Shown here one piece after another: positions 15,812 to 23,984 of a stretch of 64,000 nt of DNA; within the stretch, counting starts at the first letter, position 1; every line of letters starts with the position of its first letter. The position numbers and the translations under genes were made by a program. Under the pieces are notes generated by a model. The model had not been told where the DNA came from. It saw only the letters and a program-made list of their open reading frames with translations, and made no database searches. Source of the stretch: Palsa-504 sp963834685 (GTDB lineage: Bacteria; Actinomycetota; Actinomycetes; Streptosporangiales; Streptosporangiaceae); the NCBI GenBank assembly GCA_963834685.1, contig CAWICW010000009.1, positions 310,001-374,000 on the forward strand, in the 5' to 3' direction.

Positions 15812-17026
15812 ATGAACACCGCATCGGCCGAGCCGGACGTCATCGTCGTGGGCGGCGGCATCGGTGGCCTGTCCACCGCCTACGCACTCGCCACAGCCGG
15901 ACGGCGAGTACGCGTGCTCGAGCAGTCCCCTGCCTTCGGCGAGCTCGGCGCCGGGCTGCAGCTGGCCCCGAACGCCACCCGCATCCTGCAGGAATGGGGC
16001 CTTCTCGATGAGGTGATCGCCGCCGGGGTACTGCCCCGCCGGCTGGTGCTCAAGGATGCCCTCGACGGCGGCGAGCTCACTCACCTCGACCTGGGGCAGG
16101 ATTTCCGGGACAGGTACGGAGCTCCGTACGTGGTGATCCATCGCAGCGACCTGCTCGACACCCTCTACCGCGCCTGCCAGCGGGCCGACGTCGAGCTGAG
16201 CACCGATGCCCGCGTCACGCGGGTAGAGGCCGGTGACCACATGGCGGCAGCCGTCACGGACGAGGCGACGCACTCCGCCGGGCTGGTTCTCGCCGCTGAC
16301 GGCCTGTGGTCCACGCTACGCCGGCACTTCAGCGACGACGAGCCGGTCTGCTCCGGCTACGTGGCCTACCGCGGCGCCATCCCGCTGTCCGAGGCGACAG
16401 AACTGGAGCATCTGTCACTTGACGATGTCGTTGTCTACTTCGGACCCGGCTGTCACTTCGTGCAGTACCCGCTGCGCCAGGGCGACATGCTGAACCAGGT
16501 CGCCGTCTTCGCCTCACCGGCGTTCCAGCGCGGCGAAGAAGACTGGGGCGGACCTGATGAACTCGACGCGGTGTTCTCCCGTTGCTGCCCGCAAGTGCAG
16601 CACGGTGCCGCCAAGCTGGGACGCGAACGCCGCTGGCCCATGTTCGACCGCCTCCCGATCGGCAACTGGGTGCAGGGGCGCCTGGCCCTCACCGGGGATG
16701 CGGCGCACCCGATGCTGCAATATCTGGCGCAGGGAGCCTGCCAGGCCATCGAGGACGCCTGGACCCTGGCCGCGCACGCACCGTCAGATTCCGATGGCCG
16801 CGATGAGTGGCATGGAGCGCTCGCCGCCTACGAAAAACTGCGCACCGAGCGGACCGCTCAGGTCCAGCTGACGGCGCGCGCCTGGGGTGACCTGTGGCAC
16901 TGCGACGGCCTCACCCGGTCCATCCGGAATGAGCTGCTCCGTGATCGCGACCCGGCCGACTACAAGCACATCGACTGGCTCTACGGCAAGGAGGCCGCCT
17001 GTGGCGTGACGAACCTGCCTGTATAG
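15812..17026 (+). CDS. 3-hydroxybenzoate 6-hydroxylase, FAD monooxygenase
   Basis: A 404-residue class A flavin monooxygenase. FAD binding: VIVVGGGIGGLSTAYALATA near the N-terminus and GDAAHPMLQYLAQGACQAIE (the GD motif) near 290-310; a DG motif is in VLAADGLWSTLRR. NAGLYLAPNA-type substrate-pocket sequence appears as GAGLQLAPNATRI. With gentisate dioxygenase in the same operon the expected reaction is 3-hydroxybenzoate to gentisate with NADH and O2; salicylate 5-hydroxylation would be the alternative but uses a different enzyme type. AAGGAG lies upstream of the ATG. It is 27 bp downstream of the isomerase. Confidence 0.88.
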   Translation: MNTASAEPDVIVVGGGIGGLSTAYALATAGRRVRVLEQSPAFGELGAGLQLAPNATRILQEWGLLDEVIAAGVLPRRLVLKDALDGGELTHLDLGQDFRDRYGAPYVVIHRSDLLDTLYRACQRADVELSTDARVTRVEAGDHMAAAVTDEATHSAGLVLAADGLWSTLRRHFSDDEPVCSGYVAYRGAIPLSEATELEHLSLDDVVVYFGPGCHFVQYPLRQGDMLNQVAVFASPAFQRGEEDWGGPDELDAVFSRCCPQVQHGAAKLGRERRWPMFDRLPIGNWVQGRLALTGDAAHPMLQYLAQGACQAIEDAWTLAAHAPSDSDGRDEWHGALAAYEKLRTERTAQVQLTARAWGDLWHCDGLTRSIRNELLRDRDPADYKHIDWLYGKEAACGVTNLPV

Positions 17027-17052
17027 CTCGTTGAATGCGGAGGAACTAATTT

Positions 17053-18471
17053 ATGCGACAGCTCAACCCATGGGACGCGGCGTTCTTCTACGGCGGATCA
17101 CGCGTCGCCCCGATGAATATCTGCAGCGTGGCCCATTTCTCACCGGGACCTGACGGCCAGCCGCTCACACTCGACGAGCTACGTTCCGCCGTGTTCAGGA
17201 GCCTGCCCAAGCTGCCACCGTTCCGGCAGCGCGTGGTCCACGCGCCGTTCGGACTAAGCCGGCCCCATTGGGCGGAGGACCCGGACCTGAAGGTCGATGA
17301 CCACCTGTACGAGGTGAGCCTGCCGCCCCCTGGCGACCACCGGCAGCTGGCCGAGCAGGTTTCCCTGATCGCCGCCCGGCCGCTCGACCTCGCCCGGCCC
17401 CTCTGGGCAATCCACCTGATCACCGGCCTGGACAGCGGCGAGACCGTAATGGTGATGAAGTTCCACCACGCGGCGGTCGACGGCGGGTCGGCTGGGAAGG
17501 TCATGCCGATCCTCCTCGACGCGACGCCCGACTCGGCGCAGCCGAGCGTCTCGGAGCTCCCGCCGCCTGGCCGGCTGCCCGGAACGGGCGAGATGCTGCT
17601 GCGCGGACTGGCCGACGCGGCCCGATACCCGCTCGACGTGATGCACTTCCAGCAGCGGACGATGAGCCGCCTGCCGCACATGCTCGAGCTGATCCGTCCT
17701 TCCGGCCGCGAGACCGGGCCCCGGGGCTGGCAACCACCGATGTTCGGGGCTCCCCGCACCCCGTTCAACGGGAGGCTTTCGCAAAACCGCTGCTGGGCCT
17801 TTGGCCAGATTCCGCTCGATCAGGTCAAGGCCATCAAGAACACGTTCGGCGGCACCGTCAACGACGTCGTGATGGCTGTGTGCGCGGGCGCATTGCGGCA
17901 GTGGCTGGACCGCCAGGGAGCCTTGCCCAGCGAGCCTCTGGTGGCGATGATCCCGGTCTCGGTGCGGGCCGACGGGGAAGGCGACGGCTTCGGCAACGAG
18001 GTCTCGACGATGATATCGGCGCTTCCGACCACGGTGGCCGACCCGGTCCAGAGGCTGCGGGCCGCATCCGCGGCCGCGGCCGCGGCCAAGCGGATGCATT
18101 CCGCGATGGGCGGGGACTTCCTGACCAACGCGCTGCGGACCGTCACGCCCATGCTGGGCGCTCCGCCAGCCCGGCTGGCGATGGAGATGCCCATCCCGGC
18201 CATGCCCCGTTACCCGGGCAACCTGTACATCTCGAACGTGCCGGGACCGCCCGGACCGCTCTACCTGGGCGGAAAGCAGATGCTGACCTTCTACCCCGCG
18301 GCCTTCCTGTCCCCGACCATGGGGCTGAACATGGTGGTGCTCAGTTACGTGGGCAACCTCAACTTCGGGTTGATGGCCTGCCCGGACCTGGCCACCGATG
18401 TCGATGGCCTGATGAATGACGTGCTCGACGCAGTGAACGAGCTGACCAAGGCGGCAGAAGCCGCATACTAG
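17053..18471 (+). CDS. Wax ester synthase / diacylglycerol O-acyltransferase (WS/DGAT)
   Basis: A 472-residue member of the bacterial WS/DGAT family. The active-site motif HHxxxDG is present as HHAAVDG at 138-144. The family N-terminus RQLNPWDAAFFYGGS and the later motifs (GGTVNDVVMAVCAGALRQWL, NLYISNVPGPPGPLYLGG) are intact. It transfers a fatty acyl group from acyl-CoA to diacylglycerol or a fatty alcohol, making triacylglycerol or wax for lipid bodies. GCGGAGGA precedes the ATG, and it lies 26 bp after the hydroxylase, so it appears to be in the aromatic operon, linking catabolism to lipid storage. Confidence 0.92.
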   Translation: MRQLNPWDAAFFYGGSRVAPMNICSVAHFSPGPDGQPLTLDELRSAVFRSLPKLPPFRQRVVHAPFGLSRPHWAEDPDLKVDDHLYEVSLPPPGDHRQLAEQVSLIAARPLDLARPLWAIHLITGLDSGETVMVMKFHHAAVDGGSAGKVMPILLDATPDSAQPSVSELPPPGRLPGTGEMLLRGLADAARYPLDVMHFQQRTMSRLPHMLELIRPSGRETGPRGWQPPMFGAPRTPFNGRLSQNRCWAFGQIPLDQVKAIKNTFGGTVNDVVMAVCAGALRQWLDRQGALPSEPLVAMIPVSVRADGEGDGFGNEVSTMISALPTTVADPVQRLRAASAAAAAAKRMHSAMGGDFLTNALRTVTPMLGAPPARLAMEMPIPAMPRYPGNLYISNVPGPPGPLYLGGKQMLTFYPAAFLSPTMGLNMVVLSYVGNLNFGLMACPDLATDVDGLMNDVLDAVNELTKAAEAAY

Positions 18472-18484
18472 TGAGGAGACCGCG

Positions 18485-20404
18485 ATGTCAAGCAATGCCG
18501 ATGCCCGCGAAGCGCGAGCTGTGGCCGAGGCGGCGCGGGAGAAGGAATGGACGCTGCCAAGCTTCGGGAAGAGCCTGTTTCTCGGCGACATGCGCCTCGA
18601 CCTGATCTATCCCCAGCCGAAGCTTCCCGACAGCGAGGTGGCCAGAAGCGAGGAATTTCTCGCTACCTTGCGCGCTTTCCTGCAGGAGAACGTCGATCCC
18701 GAGGTCATCGAGCGAGACGGCCGGATACCGGACCTGGTGATCGATGGCCTGAAAAAGGTCGGTGCGCTGGGCATGAAGATTCCGCAGCGCTACGGCGGCC
18801 TGGGCCTGTCGCAGGTTTACTACAACCGGGCGCTGATGCTCGTCGGCGTATGGCACCCCAGCCTGGGCGTGCTGCTGTCGGCGCACCAGTCGATCGGCGC
18901 GCCCCAGCCGCTGCTGTACTTCGGCTCGGACGAACAGAAGGAATACTGGCTGCCGAAGCTGTGCACGCAACTGTCCGCGTTCGCGCTGACCGAGCCCGGT
19001 GTCGGCTCGGACCCGGCCAAGATGACGTGCGCAGCGGTGCCGACGGAGGACGGCTCCGGATACCGCATCACCGGACGCAAGCTGTGGACCACCAACGGCA
19101 CCATCGCCGAGATCTTGATGGTCCTGGCCAAGGTGCCGCGCAGCGAGGGGCATAAGGGCGGCATCACCGCATTCATCGTGCCGCGCGACGCCGGGAACAT
19201 CGTCACGGAATCACGCAACGAGTTCATGGGCATGCGCGGGATCGAGAATTCGCTCACCCGTTACGACGGCGTGTTCGTACCGAAAGAGAACGTCATCGGC
19301 CGCGAAGGAGCCGGGCTGAAGATCGCGCTCACGACGCTGAACACCGGTCGGATGGGCATACCGGCGCAGTGCGCCGCGACGGCGAAGTGGTCGGCGAAGG
19401 TGGCCAGAGAGTTCGCCACCGCGCGCATCCAGTGGGGCAAGCCGATCGGTCAGCACGACGAGGTGGCACAACGAGTCGGGTTCATCGCCGCGACCGCGTT
19501 CGGGCTCGAGGCCGTGGTTGACGTGACCAGCCGGCTGGCCGACGAAAAGCGCAATGACGTGCGGATCGAGGCGGCGCTGGCCAAGCTCTACACCACCGAA
19601 CTGGGCTGGCTGGTGTCGGACGGGCTGATGCAGGTGTGCGGCGGGCGCGGCTATGAGACGGCTGCCTCGCTGAAGGCGCGGGGACTTCGCGGCGTCCCGG
19701 TCGAACAGGCCCTGCGCGACATGCGCAGTAACCGCATCATCGAGGGCTCCACCGAGATCATGCACCTGCTCATCGCCAGGGAAGCGGTGGATCAGCACCT
19801 CAGCGTGGCCGGGGATCTCGTCCAGGAAGGCATCCCGCTCAAGGAGAAAGGCAAAGTCCTCACGCAGGCGGGCAAGTTCTACGGCCAGTGGTACCCGAAG
19901 CTGACCGTGGGATCGGGACAGAACCCCACCGCGTACCGCGAGTTCGGGCCGCTGGCCACGCATCTCCGCTACGTGGAGCGGGCCAGCCGCAAGCTGGCGC
20001 GCACGACCTTCTACGGCATGGCGCGGTGGCGGGCGAAGACGGAGGAGCACGGCGCTTTTCTCGGGCGGCTCGTGGACATCGGAGCGGAACTGTACGCTAT
20101 CTGCGCAGCGGTGGTCTACGCCCGTACCATGGCAGCCGACCGGCCCGAGCAGGCGACGGCTATCCAGGAGCTTGCCGACCTGTTCTGCGAGCAGAGTCAG
20201 TTGCGCGCCGAGCGGCTGTTCCACGACCTGTGGCACAACGCCGACAGCACCACGTATGCCGTGGCGCAAGACGTGCTCAGCGGCCGCCACACCTGGCTGG
20301 AGGAGGGTCTGCTCGACCCGTCCGGCGAGGGTCCCTTGGTGCCGGACTCAGGTGGGCCAGGCGGGAAGGCACCAGAGGCCAGCACCAAGGCGAAGGCGCG
20401 CTGA
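18485..20404 (+). CDS. Acyl-CoA dehydrogenase, large form with C-terminal extension
   Basis: A 639-residue flavoprotein, about 250 longer than the standard acyl-CoA dehydrogenase. The core spans roughly 55-450 (LGMKIPQRYGGLGLSQVYYN, LTEPGVGSDPAKMTC, LWTTNGTIAEI, QVCGGRGYETA, SNRIIEGSTEIMHLL). The extra C-terminal part is helical and resembles that of long FadE-type enzymes. It oxidises acyl-CoA to trans-2-enoyl-CoA. It lies 13 bp after the WS/DGAT, probably the last operon gene, and its 3' end converges with and overlaps the accessory protein gene on the other strand by 57 bp. Substrate length is unknown. Confidence 0.9.
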   Translation: MSSNADAREARAVAEAAREKEWTLPSFGKSLFLGDMRLDLIYPQPKLPDSEVARSEEFLATLRAFLQENVDPEVIERDGRIPDLVIDGLKKVGALGMKIPQRYGGLGLSQVYYNRALMLVGVWHPSLGVLLSAHQSIGAPQPLLYFGSDEQKEYWLPKLCTQLSAFALTEPGVGSDPAKMTCAAVPTEDGSGYRITGRKLWTTNGTIAEILMVLAKVPRSEGHKGGITAFIVPRDAGNIVTESRNEFMGMRGIENSLTRYDGVFVPKENVIGREGAGLKIALTTLNTGRMGIPAQCAATAKWSAKVAREFATARIQWGKPIGQHDEVAQRVGFIAATAFGLEAVVDVTSRLADEKRNDVRIEAALAKLYTTELGWLVSDGLMQVCGGRGYETAASLKARGLRGVPVEQALRDMRSNRIIEGSTEIMHLLIAREAVDQHLSVAGDLVQEGIPLKEKGKVLTQAGKFYGQWYPKLTVGSGQNPTAYREFGPLATHLRYVERASRKLARTTFYGMARWRAKTEEHGAFLGRLVDIGAELYAICAAVVYARTMAADRPEQATAIQELADLFCEQSQLRAERLFHDLWHNADSTTYAVAQDVLSGRHTWLEEGLLDPSGEGPLVPDSGGPGGKAPEASTKAKAR

Positions 20405-20713
20405 TGGCTTTAACGAGCTATCCGAGCCCCCGGCCGCTGGCCCGCGGCTCATGTTCAGCAGCCGCTCTTCCACCTCTGCCCAGGTCCTGCTCCACTCCGC
20501 GAGCGGGCTGAGGACCTGTTCCAGTACCGCGAGCTGCTCGTCGAACGAGGACAGCTGGGCTTTCAGCGCCTCGATGCTCCGTCGCTGCACAGCGACGGAG
20601 CCGGAGATCGCGGTCAGTAGCGCCGCCGAAAGGGCGCCCGGCAGCGGAAACGTGCCTGGTGCCAGCGGACGGCGCGCGCCGAATCCGGCCAGGTCTTCCA
20701 GCCCCTCGGTCAC
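20348..20713 (-). CDS. Coiled-coil protein downstream of PHA synthase, probable PHA accessory protein
   Basis: From GTG 20713 the product is 121 residues. The middle, about 28-85, is strongly helical with heptads (ALLTAISGSVAVQRRSIEAL, KAQLSSFDEQLAVLEQVLSP, LAEWSRTWAEVEERL). This fits phasin- or PhaR/PhaE-like proteins and follows the long phaC on the same strand. The frame is open 66 bp further upstream and reads FPGLVQDFIAQLRAV, which looks like part of the same domain, but no ATG/GTG/TTG lies there before a TGA; a CTG start is possible. A 17-bp hairpin separates it from phaC. I do not recognise a named family with certainty. Confidence 0.65.
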   Translation of the reverse strand: MTEGLEDLAGFGARRPLAPGTFPLPGALSAALLTAISGSVAVQRRSIEALKAQLSSFDEQLAVLEQVLSPLAEWSRTWAEVEERLLNMSRGPAAGGSDSSLKPSARLRLGAGLWCLPAWPT

Positions 20714-20804
20714 GGCGCGGAGCTGGGCGATGAAATCCTGAACCAGGCCCGGAAACCGTGCCGGATGTGCTCTGCCTCATCATCAGCCATCGGCCAACCG
20801 TCGG

Positions 20805-20842
20805 CGAGAGGCCCGCCGGGCGGATGCCCGGCGGGCCTCTCG
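20805..20842. terminator. Perfect 17-bp stem-loop between phaC and the accessory gene
   Basis: CGAGAGGCCCGCCGGGC (20805-20821) pairs exactly with 20826-20842 around the loop GGAT. It lies 66 bp after the phaC stop (minus strand) and 92 bp before the GTG of the next gene. No T-run follows, so it may be a GC-only terminator, an attenuator or an mRNA 3'-end stabiliser. Confidence 0.7.
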
Positions 20843-20907
20843 TAAGGTTCCGGTGCGCTGGAACCACGGTCCGTTCGGCAGAAATGAGATTTACCTCCTA
20901 CGGAGGG

Positions 20908-22809
20908 TCACAGGCTTATGTAGCTGCCGGGTGCGGCCTGGATCGGCGGGTAGCGGGTGCTGCCGAGTGCGCTGGGAGCCTCGCTCTGCTCACCGGAGCG
21001 CTCGGTTAGCCAGCGCACCCAGTGCTCCCACCACGATCCTTCGTGCCGTTCCGCGGCCGCCAGCCAGTCCTCGGCGCTGGACGGCGTGGCCGGGTTGACG
21101 AAGTAGCCGAGGCCGCGGTGCTTCGGGTCGGCCACCACGGTCTGGATGTGACCACTGGAGCACAGCACGAACTCGGCGTGGCCGGAGACCAGCTGGGTGG
21201 TCTGGTAGCAGGCCTGCCACGGCGTGATGTGGTCGGTCATCCCGGCCGCCACGTACGTGTCGGTGGTGATGCGGGACAGGTCGATGGGCGTGCCCAGGAT
21301 CGTCATGCCGCCCGGGTGCACCATCTGGTTTCCCGCCAGCATGTCCAGCATCTGGCGGTGGAAGGCGCTGGGCAGCCGGGTGGTGTCGCCGTTCCAGGCC
21401 AGGATGTCGAAGGCCGGCGGGTCCTGGCCGAGCAGGTAGTTGTTGACCCAGTAGTTCCAGACCAGGTCGTTCGGGCGCAGCCAGGCGAACGTCGACCCCA
21501 GCTGCCAGCCGTCGATCACGCCGGTAGGCTTGGACACCTGCTTGGCCAGCTCGAGCATCTGCGGGGTCGCGAACAGGAACATGCGCCCCTTGGCGTTGGT
21601 GTCCAGCAGGGTGACGAACATGGTCGAGGAGTTGATCCGGTGTTCTTCGCCCAGCGCAGCCAGGTGCGCCTGCGCGAGCGCGGCCGTCATCCCGCCCAGG
21701 CAGCCGCCCATGATGTTCACGTCCGGTGAGCCAGAGATCTCACGGGTCACGTCGATCGCGTCGATCGTGGCCTGCACGTAGGTGTCCCACGTCCAGTCGC
21801 GCTGCTCCTTCGTCGGGTTGCGCCAGCTGATCGCGAACACCTGGATGCCGCGCTGGAGCAGGTATTCGAACAGGCTGCGGCCCGGCGAGAGGTCAAGCGC
21901 GTAGTACTTGTTCACCTGCGGGGGCACCACGAGTATGGGCCGCTCGTAGACGGTCTCATGCTGCGGCTTGTACTGGATCAGCTCGAAGACCTCGTTCCGG
22001 AAGACGACCGAGCCGGGGGAGGCCGCCATGTTCTCGCCGATGGTGAACGGCCTGCGGTCGACCATCGACGGCATGCCGTGGTTGTGCCGCAGGTCGTCGA
22101 CCCAGTTGGCCAGCCCGCGGCGGACGCTGCCGCCGCCGGTGTCGTACCAGCGCTTGACGGCCGCGGGGTTGGTGGCGAAGAAGTTGGTCGGCGCCATGGC
22201 CTCCCGGAGCAGGGCCGCCCCGAAGCGCAGCCGCTCGACACCCATGCCCGGCAGGCCGAGGTTGTCGATATAGCGCTCCAGCCCGGAGCCCCAGGTGAAG
22301 TAGGTCTGCATGGTCGCCCGGAACAGCGGGTTCTGCTGCCAGGCCGGGTCTCCGAAGCGCTTGTCGCCCTTCTCCGGCGCGACCTGCGACTTGCCGAAGC
22401 TGATCTTGACCAGTTCCTGGCCGAGGCCGGGAACGGTCCGCACCACCGCCTCCGGGTGGTGCATGGCCACCTGGCCCAGGAAGCGCAGGGCTCCGACCGT
22501 CTCGCGGAGGCCGAGGAGGTCGAACGGACTGAGCTCCGCGGCGGCGGGCTCGGCGGCCTGCCCCTTCGGCTTAGCCAGTGCCTTGACCGGGGCCTTGACC
22601 GGGGCCTTGACCGGGGCCTTGACCGGGGCCTTGACCGGGGCCTTGACCGGGGCCTTGACCGGGGCCTTGACCGTGTCCTTGACCGTGTCCTTGACCGTGT
22701 CCTTCACCGTTTCCTTGACCGGGGCCTTGACCGGCGGCCGGGGCGGCGGGACCTGCTGCCCGTTCTGGGTGTTCTTGGTGGGCGGCGTTGCGCCGCGTGG
22801 AGTCGTCAT
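20908..22809 (-). CDS. phaC: PHA synthase PhaC with N-terminal lysine-rich repeat tail
   Basis: A 633-residue PhaC. The start is ATG 22809, overlapping the thiolase stop as ATGA, with GAGAGG upstream; a longer frame exists but lacks support. Residues 27-78 are 13 four-residue repeats (VKAP, VKET, VKDT, VKAL). The catalytic part follows: PhaC N-domain (QQNPLFRATMQTYF, NFFATNPAAVKRWYDTGGGS), the lipase-like box MGGCLGGMTAAL with the nucleophile Cys, the Asp in AAGMTDHITPW and the His in CSSGHIQTVV. Length without the tail matches class I/II PhaC. It makes cytoplasmic polyester granules. The tail resembles the lysine-rich repeat tails of histone H1-like proteins and the PhaF phasin. It is the fourth gene of a minus-strand operon. 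Confidence 0.92.
   Translation of the reverse strand: MTTPRGATPPTKNTQNGQQVPPPRPPVKAPVKETVKDTVKDTVKDTVKAPVKAPVKAPVKAPVKAPVKAPVKAPVKALAKPKGQAAEPAAAELSPFDLLGLRETVGALRFLGQVAMHHPEAVVRTVPGLGQELVKISFGKSQVAPEKGDKRFGDPAWQQNPLFRATMQTYFTWGSGLERYIDNLGLPGMGVERLRFGAALLREAMAPTNFFATNPAAVKRWYDTGGGSVRRGLANWVDDLRHNHGMPSMVDRRPFTIGENMAASPGSVVFRNEVFELIQYKPQHETVYERPILVVPPQVNKYYALDLSPGRSLFEYLLQRGIQVFAISWRNPTKEQRDWTWDTYVQATIDAIDVTREISGSPDVNIMGGCLGGMTAALAQAHLAALGEEHRINSSTMFVTLLDTNAKGRMFLFATPQMLELAKQVSKPTGVIDGWQLGSTFAWLRPNDLVWNYWVNNYLLGQDPPAFDILAWNGDTTRLPSAFHRQMLDMLAGNQMVHPGGMTILGTPIDLSRITTDTYVAAGMTDHITPWQACYQTTQLVSGHAEFVLCSSGHIQTVVADPKHRGLGYFVNPATPSSAEDWLAAAERHEGSWWEHWVRWLTERSGEQSEAPSALGSTRYPPIQAAPGSYISL
22583..22734. 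repeat. 12-bp tandem repeat array inside phaC
   Basis: On the plus strand seven identical TTGACCGGGGCC units (22583-22666) are followed by three TTGACCGTGTCC, one TTCACCGTTTCC, one TTGACCGGGGCC and a partial unit. Each unit encodes one VKxx tetrapeptide (VKAP, VKDT or VKET). Identical neighbouring units point to recent slippage-driven change in copy number, always in frame because the unit is 12 bp. Confidence 0.95.
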
Positions 22810-23969
22810 GACAGCCTCTCTATGATCATGGCCATGCCCTGGCCGCCGCCGACGCACATGGTCTCCAGCCCGATCGTCTCGTCGCGGGTGCGCAGGTCGT
22901 TGAGCAGGGTGGACAGGATGCGCACGCCGGTCATGCCGAACGGGTGGCCGAGGGCGATGGCGCCCCCGTGCGGGTTCAGCTTGTCGCTGAACGGGTCGAC
23001 GCCGATGCTCCGGGCTGCCGGGATGACCTGGGCGGCGAAGGCCTCGTTGATCTCCACCACGTCCACGTCATCGATCGTCATCTTGGCCCGCTCCAGCGCC
23101 TGCCGGCTGGACTCGATCGGACCCAGGCCCATCATCTCGGGTTCCAGCGAGCTGACGCCGGTCGAGATGATGCGCGCGATCGGCGTGATCCCGAGTTCCT
23201 TGGCCAGCGCTGCCGACATCACCACGGTGGCGGCCGCGCCGTCGTTGAGCGGGCAGGCGTTCCCGGCGGTGACCCGGCCGCCTTCGCGGAAGACCGGCTT
23301 CAGCGTGGCCAGCCGCTCCAGGCTGGTGTCCGGGCGGGGCCCGTCGTCGGCCGTCATGGTCCCGGATGCCAGCGGCACCGGGATGATCTCGCCGGCGAAG
23401 ATGCCGTCCCGGGTGGCCTGGACCGCGCGCTGGTGGCTCTGCAGGGCGTACCGGTCCATCTCCTCGCGGCTGATGTCGTACTTGTCGGCCACGTTCTCGG
23501 CGGTCAGGCCCATGGCCATGTAGGCCTGAGGGAGGCCCTCGGCGTTGCCGGCCTGCAGGCGCGGGTTCTGGGTGTCCGGCTGGTCGCAGAACACGCCCAG
23601 CGGCGAGCGGGTGCTGGACTCCACGCCGACGCAGATGAACGCCGAGCCCTCGTCGGCCTTGATGGCGTGGAAGGCCATCCGGACGGCCTGCAGCGACGAC
23701 GCGCAGTACCGGTTGACCGTGGTACCCGGGGCTCCGACCCCGCTCAGGATCGAGATGATCCGGCCCATGTTGTGCGCCTGCTCGCCGCCGGGCATTGCGC
23801 AGCCGCAGATCACGTCGTCGATCCGGCCGCGGTCCAGCTCCGGGACCCGCTTAAGGACCTCGCCGACAACGTAGGCGCCCAGGTTGTCGGGCCGCTGGTC
23901 GATGAGCGAGCCCTTGACGGCACGGCCGATCGGCGTCCGGCCGATGCTGACGATGACAGCTTCTGACAT
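22806..23969 (-). CDS. Acetyl-CoA acetyltransferase / 3-ketoacyl-CoA thiolase
   Basis: A 387-residue thiolase with all catalytic parts: nucleophile Cys in NRYCASSLQAVRMA, NEAFAAQV, the His in GGAIALGHPFGMTG and the second Cys in CVGGGQGMAM. It condenses two acetyl-CoA to acetoacetyl-CoA (PhaA role) or cleaves 3-ketoacyl-CoA (beta-oxidation). Its stop overlaps the phaC start by 4 bp, which favours a role in supplying PHA precursor, but the sequence alone does not separate PhaA from FadA. It is 15 bp downstream of an acyl-CoA ligase. Confidence 0.9.
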   Translation of the reverse strand: MSEAVIVSIGRTPIGRAVKGSLIDQRPDNLGAYVVGEVLKRVPELDRGRIDDVICGCAMPGGEQAHNMGRIISILSGVGAPGTTVNRYCASSLQAVRMAFHAIKADEGSAFICVGVESSTRSPLGVFCDQPDTQNPRLQAGNAEGLPQAYMAMGLTAENVADKYDISREEMDRYALQSHQRAVQATRDGIFAGEIIPVPLASGTMTADDGPRPDTSLERLATLKPVFREGGRVTAGNACPLNDGAAATVVMSAALAKELGITPIARIISTGVSSLEPEMMGLGPIESSRQALERAKMTIDDVDVVEINEAFAAQVIPAARSIGVDPFSDKLNPHGGAIALGHPFGMTGVRILSTLLNDLRTRDETIGLETMCVGGGQGMAMIIERLS

Positions 23970-23984
23970 TACATTCTCCTTGAG

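Noticed and set aside
22583..22734. CRISPR-like array
   Set aside because: Units are 12 bp with no spacers and encode in-frame tetrapeptides of PhaC.
22810..22857. Earlier ATG for phaC at 22857
   Set aside because: It would overlap the thiolase gene by about 50 bp and has no ribosome site; the ATGA overlap at 22809 is the usual coupled start.
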